NCBI RefSeq assembly: GCF_018143015.1
Contig: NC_054741.1
Span: 49,801,048 to 49,865,047, forward strand
Direction: 5' to 3'
Length of the DNA: 64,000 nt
DNA from: Lytechinus variegatus
Taxonomy: Eukaryota; Echinodermata; Echinoidea; Temnopleuroida; Toxopneustidae
The position numbers and the translations under genes were made by a program. Position 1 is the stretch's first letter. Each line of letters begins with the position of its first letter. A model generated the notes under the pieces. That model was not told the DNA's origin and did no database searches. It saw nothing but the letters and a program-made list of their open reading frames with translations. Shown here piece by piece: positions 1-10,431 of the stretch.

Positions 1-1710
1 TCTGTAGATCCTCCAAGAACCCATTACAGACTACTTATACTGCAAATATCAGCCTGATCAGGTATTCTCTCTATAAGAAAATCCATTTTGAAATGTGTTG
101 CAAAGTACAATGTACATGCGCGATATGAATATGCTACTTATGAAGCAACAAATAGCTATATTTGGAATAATTTCAAGGTCAAATGATATGGTTTTGAGTT
201 CAAATATTATATGTTGCTTAAAGTAGACCAAAAGTTGAACATGTCCTCCAAGTTTTGGCTTAAGCTCACCCTTTGTATTGAAATGACACTCATTTGAAAG
301 TCAATGTAAACACCATTTGAATGCCATTTGATTCTGGAAAATTAGCCAATTTACTGTTTTTATTGAAATTTAGGTGTGTTTTCAAGGTCATTACCAACAA
401 TACAAACTATTTTTGAAGATATATCCTTTTAATACTAATTACAGACTATCATCACAGAAGAGATCAATGTCTTTGGGCTCTTCATCTTTGAGTTATCACA
501 ATTTGAAAAGTGTTAAAAAGCATGTATGTGTCATTAGCATCAATTTTAGGGTGTTTACGACCATTTTGGAATGCGCAAATCAGCCCCTTAACATTCCGGT
601 AGCAAAATTTCTCAAGTAACACTTGAAAATATGGGTAAATGTCTATCAAAACACAGAAATTGTTCCCCGTCCTCGATGGGACGGGAGGTGATCCGTGACC
701 TTGAACTTGGCATCTTTTGAAAAAAATCCAACTTTGAGGGCGCCCTACAGGAAAACGACACATACTCTTGGGTCAATTTTTTGTAATTCTGTTGAGCATC
801 TGGAAGTCCATAAATGTGCATAATATTTGGTTCTAAGCTAATTTAGTTTTGGATTTATGAGCCTCCAAACATGCTTCTGAAATCATGGACACGGATGCTT
901 AATGCCATTTTCGGTGACCTCGTGTGCGAAATCCGGTTGACAGGTCCGCGCTACAGTATACTCTGCATGTTTAGACCAAAAAGTTCTTCCAATTTACTTA
1001 GAATGAAGACTGTAATCAATCAAACTTTGCTTCAGTAGTCAATCAAACATAGCCAATTTTATTTAAAATAATTTTGTTGTGTGCGCATTGGTTGCTATGG
1101 GAGGCCGTATCTTAGCAACCATTTGACCTCGGGGCAAAATATTTCAGATTTTTCCGTCAGACATTTGGGGCAACATTTGGTGCGAGTTTAAAGAAAATCA
1201 AAGAGGGTCGGGTGACAAATTGTCTGAAAATTGGTTGATTTGACGTGGATTGACCCATCTGTCAACTGGTTGTGGACATGAACTGTTGTCTGTTGCTTGT
1301 GCGCTTGCTTTTGGCACTCGCCTTTTCATCTGGCATCAAGTCAATAAGACATATCTGAGCTAATCTAGGGAGTAAAATATGTACACTGAATCGGGCTTCC
1401 TTATAGCCTCCAGGAAATGATCATTTTTGTCATATCTGATATTGGTTTTAGGATCAAGAATTGTGGCCCGTTTTATAAGGCTTGTTATAATAACAAATTT
1501 GCAATAACAGTTTAAAACTACAGAAATTAATCTTATTAGCTTATAGTAAACTTAGTATAATAAAAATTGTATATGTGTTATTATAACAAGTCTTTATGAA
1601 ACGGCCCAGATGGGCTTTTTTCTTGAAATTGAGAACAATGGGGGGGGGGGGCAAACCAAGCTGGCTTTCTGCATGACTCTTTCATTTCCTTTCCCTCAAC
1701 TCAATTTCAG
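1..1710. other. Non-coding sequence, probably a TPX2 intron
   Basis: No exon with acceptor, donor and coding character was found. As exon a begins at a splice acceptor, this is most likely intronic. It holds a short MITE (1465-1607) and a 12-base G run at 1640-1651. Confidence 0.5.
1465..1607. repeat. Short MITE with ~30 bp inverted ends
   Basis: The left end reads GGCCCGTTTTATAAGGCTTG and continues into a TTATAATAACA stretch. The right end is its inverse with few mismatches (TGTTATTATAACAAG to GAAACGGCCC). The GGCCCGTTT / AAACGGGCC termini recur in elements at 50284-50468 and 61632-61742. Confidence 0.7.
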
Positions 1711-1894
1711 GGTAAGGTCCACCATGGTCCGACTGTACCTAAACCATTCAAATTGACGGAGAACAGGAAACGAAAGCTTGCCGAGGGAGAAGGTAGCAAG
1801 GATTCACCCTACTGCTCCATGGCTACACGGATCCAACGGTTCCATAACAAGACACCGCAGCGCTTTCATACCAGACGGAGCGGGGATCATAAAG
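1711..1894 (+). CDS. TPX2: TPX2 exon a (first in window)
   Basis: It follows a pyrimidine-rich tract and AG at 1709-1710, and ends before GT at 1895. It encodes HGPTVPKPFKLTENRKRK and a downstream RIQRFHNKTPQRFH segment, both typical of the centre of TPX2. It is 184 nt long and leaves one base (G) that pairs with the next exon. The preceding intron phase appears to be 0. Confidence 0.92.
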
Positions 1895-4800
1895 GTGGGC
1901 TAGTAGACACTAATCGAATTCAAATTTTCCTCAGACTATAAAGAGGTGTAAACTATGTAATGGTGTTTTTCGAATGATCACAAACTACAGCTTGGAATTC
2001 TCTAGATTATAAGCTGTATGAGTGGTGAATTTTATGCTTGCATTCATCTGTTTTAAATGTGTTGAATTGTCTGATATATAGAAGAAAAAAAACGAGAGAC
2101 TCTTTCCTCAGGAATCAATGATCCAACAACAACCAAGTTTTAGAGAAGAATGATTCATGCCCAACATTGAATACATCTTTGTAAACCTGATTGCTGCTTG
2201 TTTCATTCAACTCTTGTGAGCCTGAATTTGAAACTTGATGTATTCATTTCAGATAATTCCATGCATAAAGAAGAAGTTCAGAAGCCCAGATTGACTTGTC
2301 CCAAGACCCCTAACCTTGAAAGCAGGAATCGAAAGCGTGCCATCACCGTACAGAGTGCGGCTGAAAAAGAAGAGCAAGAACTCCAAGAAATGCAAAGGTA
2401 ATTATGGTATACTTCTGTAGTTTGAAAGGATTTATTCCTATGAGGAGCTGTCCTTAATCACACATTGAACCTCCTGCCAGCTTCAGAATTGTCTTTAAAA
2501 ATGTGTCAATTTATGAGAAAATCATAGTTGTACAGTTTATTTCAATTGAAAAACTGGAATGCTTGAAACCATACTTTTGTTGAAATATTTTATGAATATT
2601 CATGAAATAGTTCATAATTCTTTATCATTTTATAACTTTACATGGCTACATGTTTGAAATGATGCATTAGGGGTCAGAAACCAGAAATTATTTGACCTTG
2701 GTATTATGATAACATGGATATCGCTTTTTAGGCAAAGCAATGGGGAAGTTCACCCTGACAATAAGTTAGTCATATTGGTAAATGTTTGATGAAAATCTGT
2801 CAAAAAAATTCACATTTGTTTTATTCTTTGATATATTTTTCATTAAAACTTGACCAATATGGTCTCTTTTGTTGTTCTGCTTTTATCAAAAGATGAAATC
2901 CAACTTATCATCATGATGAACTTCCCCTTATAGTAATCACAGAATGTGGGCTTAATACATGTAGTAGTATCTGAAGGCAATGTGGATCACTTATCACATT
3001 TTTTTTTTCTGTGCAGTTATAAATTCAAAGCCAAGCCTGTCAACCCCAAACTGATGAACAATCGCAATATTGGACTCAAGATGCCAACCCACAAGGAGCC
3101 TACAAAGGCCATAGGATTCAACCTAGAGAGCGAAAGACGGATGAAGGAACGTGAGACAAAGAAGGTGCAGGAAGAAGAGGAGAAAGAAGAACAACAACAT
3201 TATGAATTCCATGCCAGACCAGTGTCTAGTAAGATGCTAGAAGGACCAGTGGTAAGTGGTTCATTCGCAGTGCCTGAATGACTTTCCGTTGTTCAAATGT
3301 ATGATTGATTTACATGTAATGACTTACCGCAGCGATGAGTGGAAGTATCTTGGTCAAGTGGTTTCTCACTCATGCTGTATAATCAGAAGGGTCTTGGGTT
3401 CAAACCCGGTCATTTCATTTTTGTCTCACCTGCGAAGCAAAGTGAGACTATAGGCGCCGCTTTTCCGACGGCGGCGGCGGCGTCAACATCAAATCTTAAC
3501 CTGAGGTTAAGTTTTTGAAATGACATCATAACTTAGAAAGTATATGGACCTAGTTCATGAAACTTGGCCATAAGGTTAATCAAGTATTACTGAACATCCT
3601 ATTAGAGTTTCATGTCACACGACCAAGGTCAAAGGTCATTTAGGGTCAATGAACTTAGACCATGTTGGAGGAATCAACATCGAAATCTTAACCTGTGGTT
3701 AAGTTTTTGAAATGTCATCATAACTTAGAAAATATATGGACCTAGTTCATGAAACTTGGACATAAGGTTAATCAAGTATCACTGAACATCCTGCATGAGT
3801 TTCACGTCACATGACCAAGGTCAAAGGTCATTTAGGGTCAATGAACTTTGGCTGAATTGGGGATATCTGTTGAATTCCCATCATAACTTTGAAAGTTTAT
3901 GGATCTGATTCATGAAACTTGGACATAATAGTAATCAAGCATCACTGAAAATTTTGTGCAAGTTTCAGGTCTCATGATTAAGGTCAAAGGTCATTAGGGT
4001 CAATGAACTTTGGCCGAATCGGGGGTATCTGTTGAATTACCATCATAACTTTGGAAGTTTATTGGGCTAGTTCATTAAACTTGGACATTAGAGTAATCAA
4101 GTATCACTGAACATCCTGTGCACGTTTCAGGTCACATGACCAAGGTCAAAGGTCAATGAACTTTGGCCGAATTGGGTGTATCTGTTGAATTACCATCATA
4201 ACTTTGAAAGTTTATGGATCTGATTCATGAAACTTGTACATAAGAGTAATCAAGTATCACTGAATATCCTGTTTGAGTTTCAGGTCACATGATCATGGTC
4301 AAAGGTCATGTAAGGTCAATGAACTTTGGCCATGTTGGGGTTTTTTGGTGAATAACCATCATATCTCTGTAAGTTTATTGGTCTAGTTCATAAAAAGTGG
4401 ACATAAGAGTAACCATGTATCACTGAACATCTTGTGCGAGTTAGAGTAGTATTGAAAGTCAGCACTGCTGCTATATTGAACCGCGTGATGCAGGTGAGAC
4501 GGCCAGAGGCATTCCACTTGTTTTCTCCAGCAAGAATTTATCCACATTGCGATACACTCTACCCATGTGAATGGGTACCTGGCTTATTCTTTCCTTGAAA
4601 TGCTTGTGCACCTGGAATGTAGACGGCTAAAGCCAGAGTAACAATGACCATTACTTCCTTGGGCACTATGTAGTGGGGATATGATCACGTGATAAGTTGA
4701 CCTAAAAATTATACCTGTCTTGTTTTGTAACATGGTAGTCTATCCTATTTGAGCAGCAACCATGGCAAGAGTGTGCAATTTGTTCAAATTGCTTTCTTTT

Positions 4801-7800
4801 GATTCTAAATGAAGTGAAATTTGGAATAAAAGTGATTACAGTTATACCCATAGAAATCTCAACTGCATTACTTGATTGACTATCACAAGTTAACAGCATT
4901 ATCATAAAAAAATGACTTTGCATGGGTGGAAAGTGTTTGATGAAGTCCGTCATATGAAAAGTATACTGCTATGTTATATTACAGACGCAACAAAGAAGAT
5001 TTTGAAAATGAATTGCACATTTGCCAATTACCTGAGTGCCTTGTTCAGGGAATTGCTTCATATTATATACTCTGCCACTGGCATAGGACAGATCAAGTTA
5101 TTTGTTTCCAATTGGATATTCTTGTGATGTTTGGTATTTCAGGGTATTGGTCCAGCCAAACCACGCACATTGACTTGCCCCAAGTCTCCTGCCTTTGCAC
5201 TGAAGAACAGGGTTAGAATCAAGGAGGACATCGTTGAACCTGAGGTATGTTAATCCAGAATAAAAGGGGATTGAACGGGAGGTTCTGTTTCAATTCCCAG
5301 TTGAGTCATCCCAAAAAATGTTAAAAATGGGACCCTCTGCTAATGTTGGTATGAAGGAATGAAAAAGGATAATGATGAAATTTTAAGCAGGGTCTGCCAG
5401 AGATATCTGAAGTGGTTACCCTGATTTGATAAAAGTTATTACTATTGTTGTTAAGTCTACATTATTTGAATCAATTTTATTGGAAGAATGAAGGTTTGAC
5501 AAAATTTTGTCTAGTATTTGATTTTGTGACAGGTGTGAATGTATTCCTTGCATATCATGCTGTAGTAATTCTAAACTTTACCTAATTTAAAGATTTATGA
5601 TTACTAAGTATATCTTTTTTATAGAAGGTTGGATGGAATAATGTATTAGATGATGCATTGAATGTACTGTTAAAAAGGGCAAGTCCACCCCAATAAACAA
5701 TTTTGATGAAATTTCCAGCATTATATTTGTTCCATTTTGCATTTTTTAATCAAATCAACTTTGTTATTTGGGCGGACTAGCCCTTTAGATAATGATTAAT
5801 TTTTTGAATAAAGGCAATTCATGGAATTTCATTTAAATCACATGGCATGGAGGTGCCTATCTCAATTGATGTCACAAAATTTAAACTAGCTTTTGTTAAT
5901 TTTGCACAAGGCAACCTCCATGCGTTCAGCAATGCTCAACATTTTTGTCTTGACGATCAGATCAGTCTACCAAAATCATCAATTTTAAAATTTTGGTGGC
6001 CCAAAAAGCAAATATGGTGGCCCCAGGACAAAGCAAACTTTAAGATTTATTGAAACTTTGGTGGCCTGTTTGGGAAACTTAAGTCTGGCCTCTTTCAGAA
6101 TTCTGGTGGCCCGACTCTCCTTTTTGGTGGCCCTGAGCCACTGCTAGTATCGCACTATGCATTCAGTTATGGTCAGATTTTAATAGGATTCTGTCCAAAA
6201 ACCAAGATGTAAGAGAAGTTACCTGTATATCCTTACCTATATCACAATCACCAATTGATGAAATGTTGACTCTTGAAGGTCTTGATGAATAATATTTCTT
6301 TGACTTTTTTTTTTCTTTTTATCAGGAGTCCAAATCTCGTATCATCCATGCTAGACCGATTCATCATGTAGGAGTACCATTCAAACCCCAGACCACCCAT
6401 AAGACCACAGACACTCAACCATTCTCCTTTGAACAGCGTGATAAAGAGATCCAAGCTCGTAAAGAAGCTAAGATACAAGAGATTTACCAAGAAGAGGAGA
6501 AGGTATACATCAAACCAGATGAATCATGTGATAGTTCAATGTCTTCCTTCATTGCTCAAACTAGAAGTTACCATCCGGGGAAAATGCTTTATTTTGGCCA
6601 TACACGAGATTATTTACTCCTGTTCATTCTAAATAGTATTGGTATTTTTATAGCAAAGTTCAGATCATTCTTTTTATCTTTGTAGCCTAACAGGGATTGC
6701 ATTACATTGGTGGCAATGGGGATGAATGTCTAAATAACCCCCCCCCCCCCTATAGCCTAGTGAAATGTGTTTTTGTCAATTAAGATATTTTGATGGAGAA
6801 TTTCCTGTGCATGGTGTTTAATTTGGTGGAAAAAATTGAGGATTTTATATATGAAACCATCCCATTTCATTTTCAACAGGCCTGTCTCATTCAAAGTTTA
6901 ACCATCCAATTTATTCACTTGACAGGCACGTCTATTCAAGTCTAAACCATCCCTATTCATTCTTTGACACAGGCCCGTCTATTCAAAGCCAAACCGATCC
7001 TTGATACAGTATCTGTACCTGAGAAGAAGGTCAAACCCGTCACCAAACCTGAACCATTTCATCTCAGTAATGAAGAGCAGGGAGCTAAGAGAGCCGAGAT
7101 GTGGAGTAAGAAGGTGAGTATCTAGTGACAATACTTGCTTTTTATTAGTGCCAAGTCGTTACCCTTGAACACACCGGTTCTTGACTGTTTCTTTCAGGAC
7201 CCGGTTCAATTTTTCAGAACCGGTGCACCAAAGAAAATCTAAACTGGATTAGATCCCATAAAATTTGCTCTGTTTTTACTCATATTTTCATATGAAACAT
7301 TTTTTCAGATCCTGAAAAAATGAACAAAATCTCATGACAAGGGGCAAAGTTGTAGACAAATATGGCAGCCTACACCGAACATAGTGATATTGTATCGTTA
7401 ACCCTGTCCCATGAACGCATATTTGTGCATCCACTGGAGTGCCACAAACACATTTTCGTGCAATGGTCATACAGCTATTGTTATGCCTGTTGCATTTTGA
7501 GCAGTGCATTGCATGCATGAGTGATTCCATTGTTGAGGTTAGCTTATGGTCATGAGGTTTGATATTATTGTCTCAGGAGTGATTTTTTTTTAACAAAACA
7601 TTTTAATAGAGACTCTTTTGGAAAAAAAAAGGCACTCGCTGATTACAGTGGATGGCACATTAAGAGTTAACTCTTCAGTGTAATCAGGCCAACAAATTAA
7701 TATCAAGGAAATTCTGAAATAAAACCCTCGCTATTAATTTATACTAAATGGCAGAAATATCGGTTGGCATGTACTCCAGTCGGCCCTCAGGTTAGCCCTA

Positions 7801-9548
7801 GGTGACATGCAGTTGCACACTCCACCTGCCTTTCTGTAACAAATTTCCTTCTTACCAACAGTTCTAAGGAAATGCCTTCCCCTCCTGAAGGCTTTGTGTG
7901 AGGACTGATATTAGTTGTTAATGAATTCAAAACGAGTATTGATCAGAATATTGTGTTTCTTTCTTTGTCTTTAGATTGAGGAGGAACTAAAAGAACAAAG
8001 GGCAATGGCCAATGCATTCAAAGCTAAACCAGCCGATGTGGTCTACAACGAACCTTTCGTACCTCAGAAATCCAACAAACCCCTAATAGGTAAGATATGC
8101 AGGGGTATGCGTACCCAGTTCTGTCACCTCGGTGGTCAGTGCCGTCCACCGCTCAAAGTTCCTGCATCTGACTGATAACAATTTCCCCACCGACAAAGAT
8201 GATGATTTTAAAAATAATATAAAACCAATTAGTTTTGTCCCATGGTGAGATGTCTGTCAACTTTCCAACCTCCACAAACACAATCTTGGTGACAGCCCTG
8301 TGCAGATCTGCCAACCAGTACATTTTTTTTCCTTTTAAAAATGTGTTTTTTGTAAAAAAAATGAAAATAAATTTTTTTTTTTTGTTGAAAATCATCATTT
8401 ATTGAGAAAAATCATCTCTATATGTATCTATTTCATAAAAATTACACAAATATGGTGATTATTAGATCTATTATTTTCAGGTAACTTTTTTTTCCAATCA
8501 TATTGTTAAAACCAGTGTGAGATGTACACATGTTTCAATGTTCTTATTTTTGTTCATCTGCAAGAGCTGCCGCGCTGAGTGCACGTGCCATGCATTTTAT
8601 TATGAAATATAGATTTTGGGGGAAAATACAGTTTTTTTTATTATAGAATACAATTTCTCATTCACAGAGGTTGGCAAGTCTGCCTGTGTGTAGCCATGTC
8701 TAGGCAGACATCCCATCACAGACCATTGCACCAAATTTTATCATGTGTAGATCAGTGTCTTCTCTACTGATCTAATTGATGTAATGTGTCAACAAGCTGT
8801 CCAAAAATAAGCCAGTTCTGTACAAAGCAAACTTCTGCCTGTTTAAGAAATTGATATTAAATTTTGATGGTAATGACAGTCGGAATAAGAGGAATTGTTG
8901 GTTTCTCTGCACGTTACTATTGACCTGTGAAAGTGTCATGACACCAAGTGGTACAAATAGAATGTCTGTTTACTTCATGATCATCTTCACTTACTGCAGA
9001 TCTTTGACTTTCATAGCATTGTATCCTTGTAAGTCTTTACTCATGTTTAGATATTTAGTAAGATAAATCATCGTATCTCAAAGGTTGGACCGCTTTTCCG
9101 ACATAAAGATTAATCGCATCATATTCATATGGCTGAGATTCTAATAGACATTTTGTCATCTTATTTGCATCTATTCAGTAATTTTTAGCTGTTTATCTGT
9201 TCTTCTATTTTCCTTGGCTGGAGAGAATTTCAAAATATTTCAAATTTTTCTGACTTCATTATTACAGAGATTAACCCTTTCAACCTGAACACCGACCGAC
9301 GCGCTGTGGAACGGGAGGAATTCGAGGAGTGGAAGCTGAAGAAAGAACTCCAGGATCGAGAGAGCCGCTATCAGCAGGAGAAGCTCAAGGAAGAGGAGGA
9401 GAGGAAGGAGGTAGAGAGAATGAGACGAGAAGACATGGTACATAGAGCCAAGCCTATCAAGCATTACAAACCAGTCCATGTCATGCCTAGTCTGAAACCA
9501 CTTACCGATGCTTGCAGTCCCAACTTTTCTGATAGGTTCCAGAAGTAA
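1711..9548 (+). CDS. TPX2: TPX2 microtubule nucleation factor, C-terminal part (eight coding exons)
   Basis: Coding exons are 1711-1894, 2253-2397, 3017-3251, 5143-5244, 6326-6502, 6973-7113, 7975-8089 and 9268-9548. Joined, they give 1380 nt, 459 residues and a stop, with all phases matching. The order of motifs follows vertebrate TPX2: a KPFKLTENRKRK stretch, then a Lys/Glu-rich helical region with repeated F-K-A-K-P or H-A-R-P motifs (KFKAKP, FHARP, IIHARP, LFKAKP, AFKAKP, HRAKPIKHYKP), and a terminal SPNFSDRF block close to the vertebrate C-terminus. TPX2 is known to nucleate spindle microtubules around chromosomes, to activate Aurora A through its N-terminus (not in this window), and to bind the kinesin Eg5 through its C-terminus. 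The first exon here starts at an AG acceptor without an initiator, so the 5' exons lie upstream of base 1. No frameshift or in-frame stop is seen. Confidence 0.95.
2253..2397 (+). CDS. TPX2: TPX2 exon b
   Basis: It runs from the acceptor at 2251-2252 to the donor GT at 2398. The split Asp codon joins to exon a. It encodes PRLTCPKTPNLESRNRKRA and an acidic helix ending in ELQEMQ, matching the conserved vertebrate TPX2 segment with a TPK/QTP-like motif before a basic block. Confidence 0.92.
2739..2934. repeat. MITE-like inverted repeat in TPX2 intron b-c
   Basis: GGGGAAGTTCACCCTGAC at the left is mirrored by ATGATGAACTTCCCC at the right, about 195 bp apart. The interior is AT-rich and partly self-complementary. 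Confidence 0.55.
3017..3251 (+). CDS. TPX2: TPX2 exon c
   Basis: The acceptor AG is at 3015-3016 after a T-run and the donor GTAAGT is at 3252. It encodes YKFKAKPVNPKLM, an IGFNLESERRMKERE block and a FHARPVSSKMLEGPV block, all hallmarks of the TPX2 central domain. It ends in phase 0. Confidence 0.95.
3330..4655 (+). mobile_element. tRNA-derived SINE split by a younger insertion
   Basis: The head (3330-3422) carries a B-box-like GGTTCAAACCC. The body resumes at 4521 with CTCCAGCAAGAATTTATCC and continues to a CTAAAGCCAGAG motif. Joined, these match the intact SINE at 20602-20895. The 3423-4520 repeat separates the halves, so it inserted later. T-runs at both junctions could be a short target duplication. 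Confidence 0.75.
3423..4520 (+). mobile_element. ~1.1 kb dispersed repeat with internal DR1 array, copy 1
   Basis: It starts GTCTCACCTGCGAAGC and ends with GCAGGTGAGAC (4490-4500) plus a 20 bp tail finishing ATTCCACTTG. The GTCTCACCTGC / GCAGGTGAGAC pair is an 11 bp inverted repeat. The interior is about six diverged tandem units of 150-190 bp, each with TTCATGAAACTTGGACATAA-like text and usually AGGTCAAAGGTCA. It is nearly identical to copy 2 (10432-11575), implying recent mobility. No coding capacity is seen, so it is non-autonomous; the class is unknown to me. Confidence 0.8.
5143..5244 (+). CDS. TPX2: TPX2 exon d
   Basis: This 102 nt, phase 0-0 exon lies between AG (5141-5142) and GTATGT (5245). 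It encodes PRTLTCPKSPAFALKNRVR, nearly identical to the vertebrate TPX2 block SPAFALKNR. It contains no methionine codon, so a start-based search would not find it as a separate reading frame. Confidence 0.93.
5670..5790. repeat. Short MITE of the 'AAGTCCACC' family
   Basis: AGGGCAAGTCCACCCCAA at the left is mirrored by TTGGGCGGACTAGCCCTTT at the right, about 120 bp apart. This is a miniature version of the longer family members at 13901-14495, 41755-42320 and 51263-51895. Confidence 0.65.
6326..6502 (+). CDS. TPX2: TPX2 exon e
   Basis: This 177 nt, phase 0-0 exon lies between ATCAG (6321-6325) and GTATAC (6503). It encodes RIIHARPIHHVGVPFKPQ, a PFSFEQRDKEIQARKEAK helix and an acidic end. 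The HxGVPFKP and PFSF..RDKE motifs are shared with vertebrate TPX2. Confidence 0.94.
6973..7113 (+). CDS. TPX2: TPX2 exon f
   Basis: This 141 nt, phase 0-0 exon lies between ACAG (6969-6972) and GTGAGT (7114). It encodes ARLFKAKPILDTVSVPEKKV and a PFHLSNEEQGAKRA helix. Two decayed copies of its acceptor and first codons lie directly upstream at about 6854-6970 (see findings). Confidence 0.94.
7975..8089 (+). CDS. TPX2: TPX2 exon g
   Basis: The acceptor is TTTAG (7970-7974) and the donor GTAAGA (8090). It encodes an EEELKEQRAMANAFKAKP helix and NEPFVPQKSNKPL. It leaves a single G that joins AG of exon h to form a Glu codon. Confidence 0.93.
9268..9548 (+). CDS. TPX2: TPX2 terminal coding exon h
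   Basis: It starts after ATTACAG (9261-9267). It encodes INPFNLNTDRRAVEREEFEE, a long charged coiled-coil-like helix rich in EER and KEE, then HRAKPIKHYKP and SPNFSDRFQK followed by TAA (9546-9548). The vertebrate C-terminus has the same PLT..SP.FS.RF ending, the region known to bind kinesin Eg5. Confidence 0.95.
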
Positions 9549-10431
9549 ACTCTATACTTGGTCCACACGGCCCTAACCAGCCAAAGTAGGACTATACCAT
9601 GTTGTTCTGAGTTGAAACCTCTTGCTAATGCATGTTGTCCAACCTCTCTGATAGATTCCGAAAGAAGATGAGGATTTGTTCAGATCTCAAACCGCCTGAC
9701 TGAAACTAATCTATGCCATATGTAGTAGAAGCTTTATTGGTAATCAAGACTTCGGTCCTGAGGTATCAGTAGATTAGCGACTCTCTACCCTTGATGTTGA
9801 CCTATCAAATTTTTTTTAAACCAAGGGTTGTGCAGTATTTCAGCAAGCTACTCATAATAAGGTATGTGCAACTAGGCCATGTAGCACAAAGCATATTGAT
9901 CATTGTAGAACATTTTTTCACGATTGATTGCATTGGCTACAATGTACAATCAATAATAAAAATCAATCACTAACCTTTGTGTTTCAGGATACAGGTGACC
10001 CCTTTTTGGGATGCCATAATTTTGGATTCTCCGTGATTTTGATTCCCTCAGTTGAAATGTGACCTTTTTAGAATAAAATTATCTTTGTTGACGAGCATCT
10101 CATGGTACAATTTATCAACAAATTTGATAAGGGCGAGAGGAAATCCACTCACATTAAAACGGGGAAACCTTGGGGTACATCAGCTGGCACAAGAGAGGAT
10201 CACCAGTCATGTATAAACTTGTGCTTACCAGTTACTCAACCACTTTACGATCTATATTGGTTCAAGATAAGTTTTATAATGTGTGTGTATGTATTGTGTA
10301 CTTTCCCCCATGTCTACAAGATATAAACTTAGTTTTGAATCTCTGGACTGATATTCATTTAGCTTCAGTATATTATGCATATTGTTTTTTCCATCTTAGA
10401 TTACGTGAACGAAGGTAGTAGTTTTATTTTT
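9549..10431 (+). other. TPX2 3' UTR and flank with a candidate poly(A) signal
   Basis: AATAAA at 9955-9960 is followed by a TGTG/TTT-rich stretch, making it the best polyadenylation candidate for TPX2. The first ~130 bases after the stop contain a decayed copy of the end of the coding exon (9600-9665). No other gene is seen. Confidence 0.55.

Noticed and set aside
6720..6752. The C run as a functional element
   Set aside because: Homopolymer G/C runs occur throughout the window and need no special explanation here.
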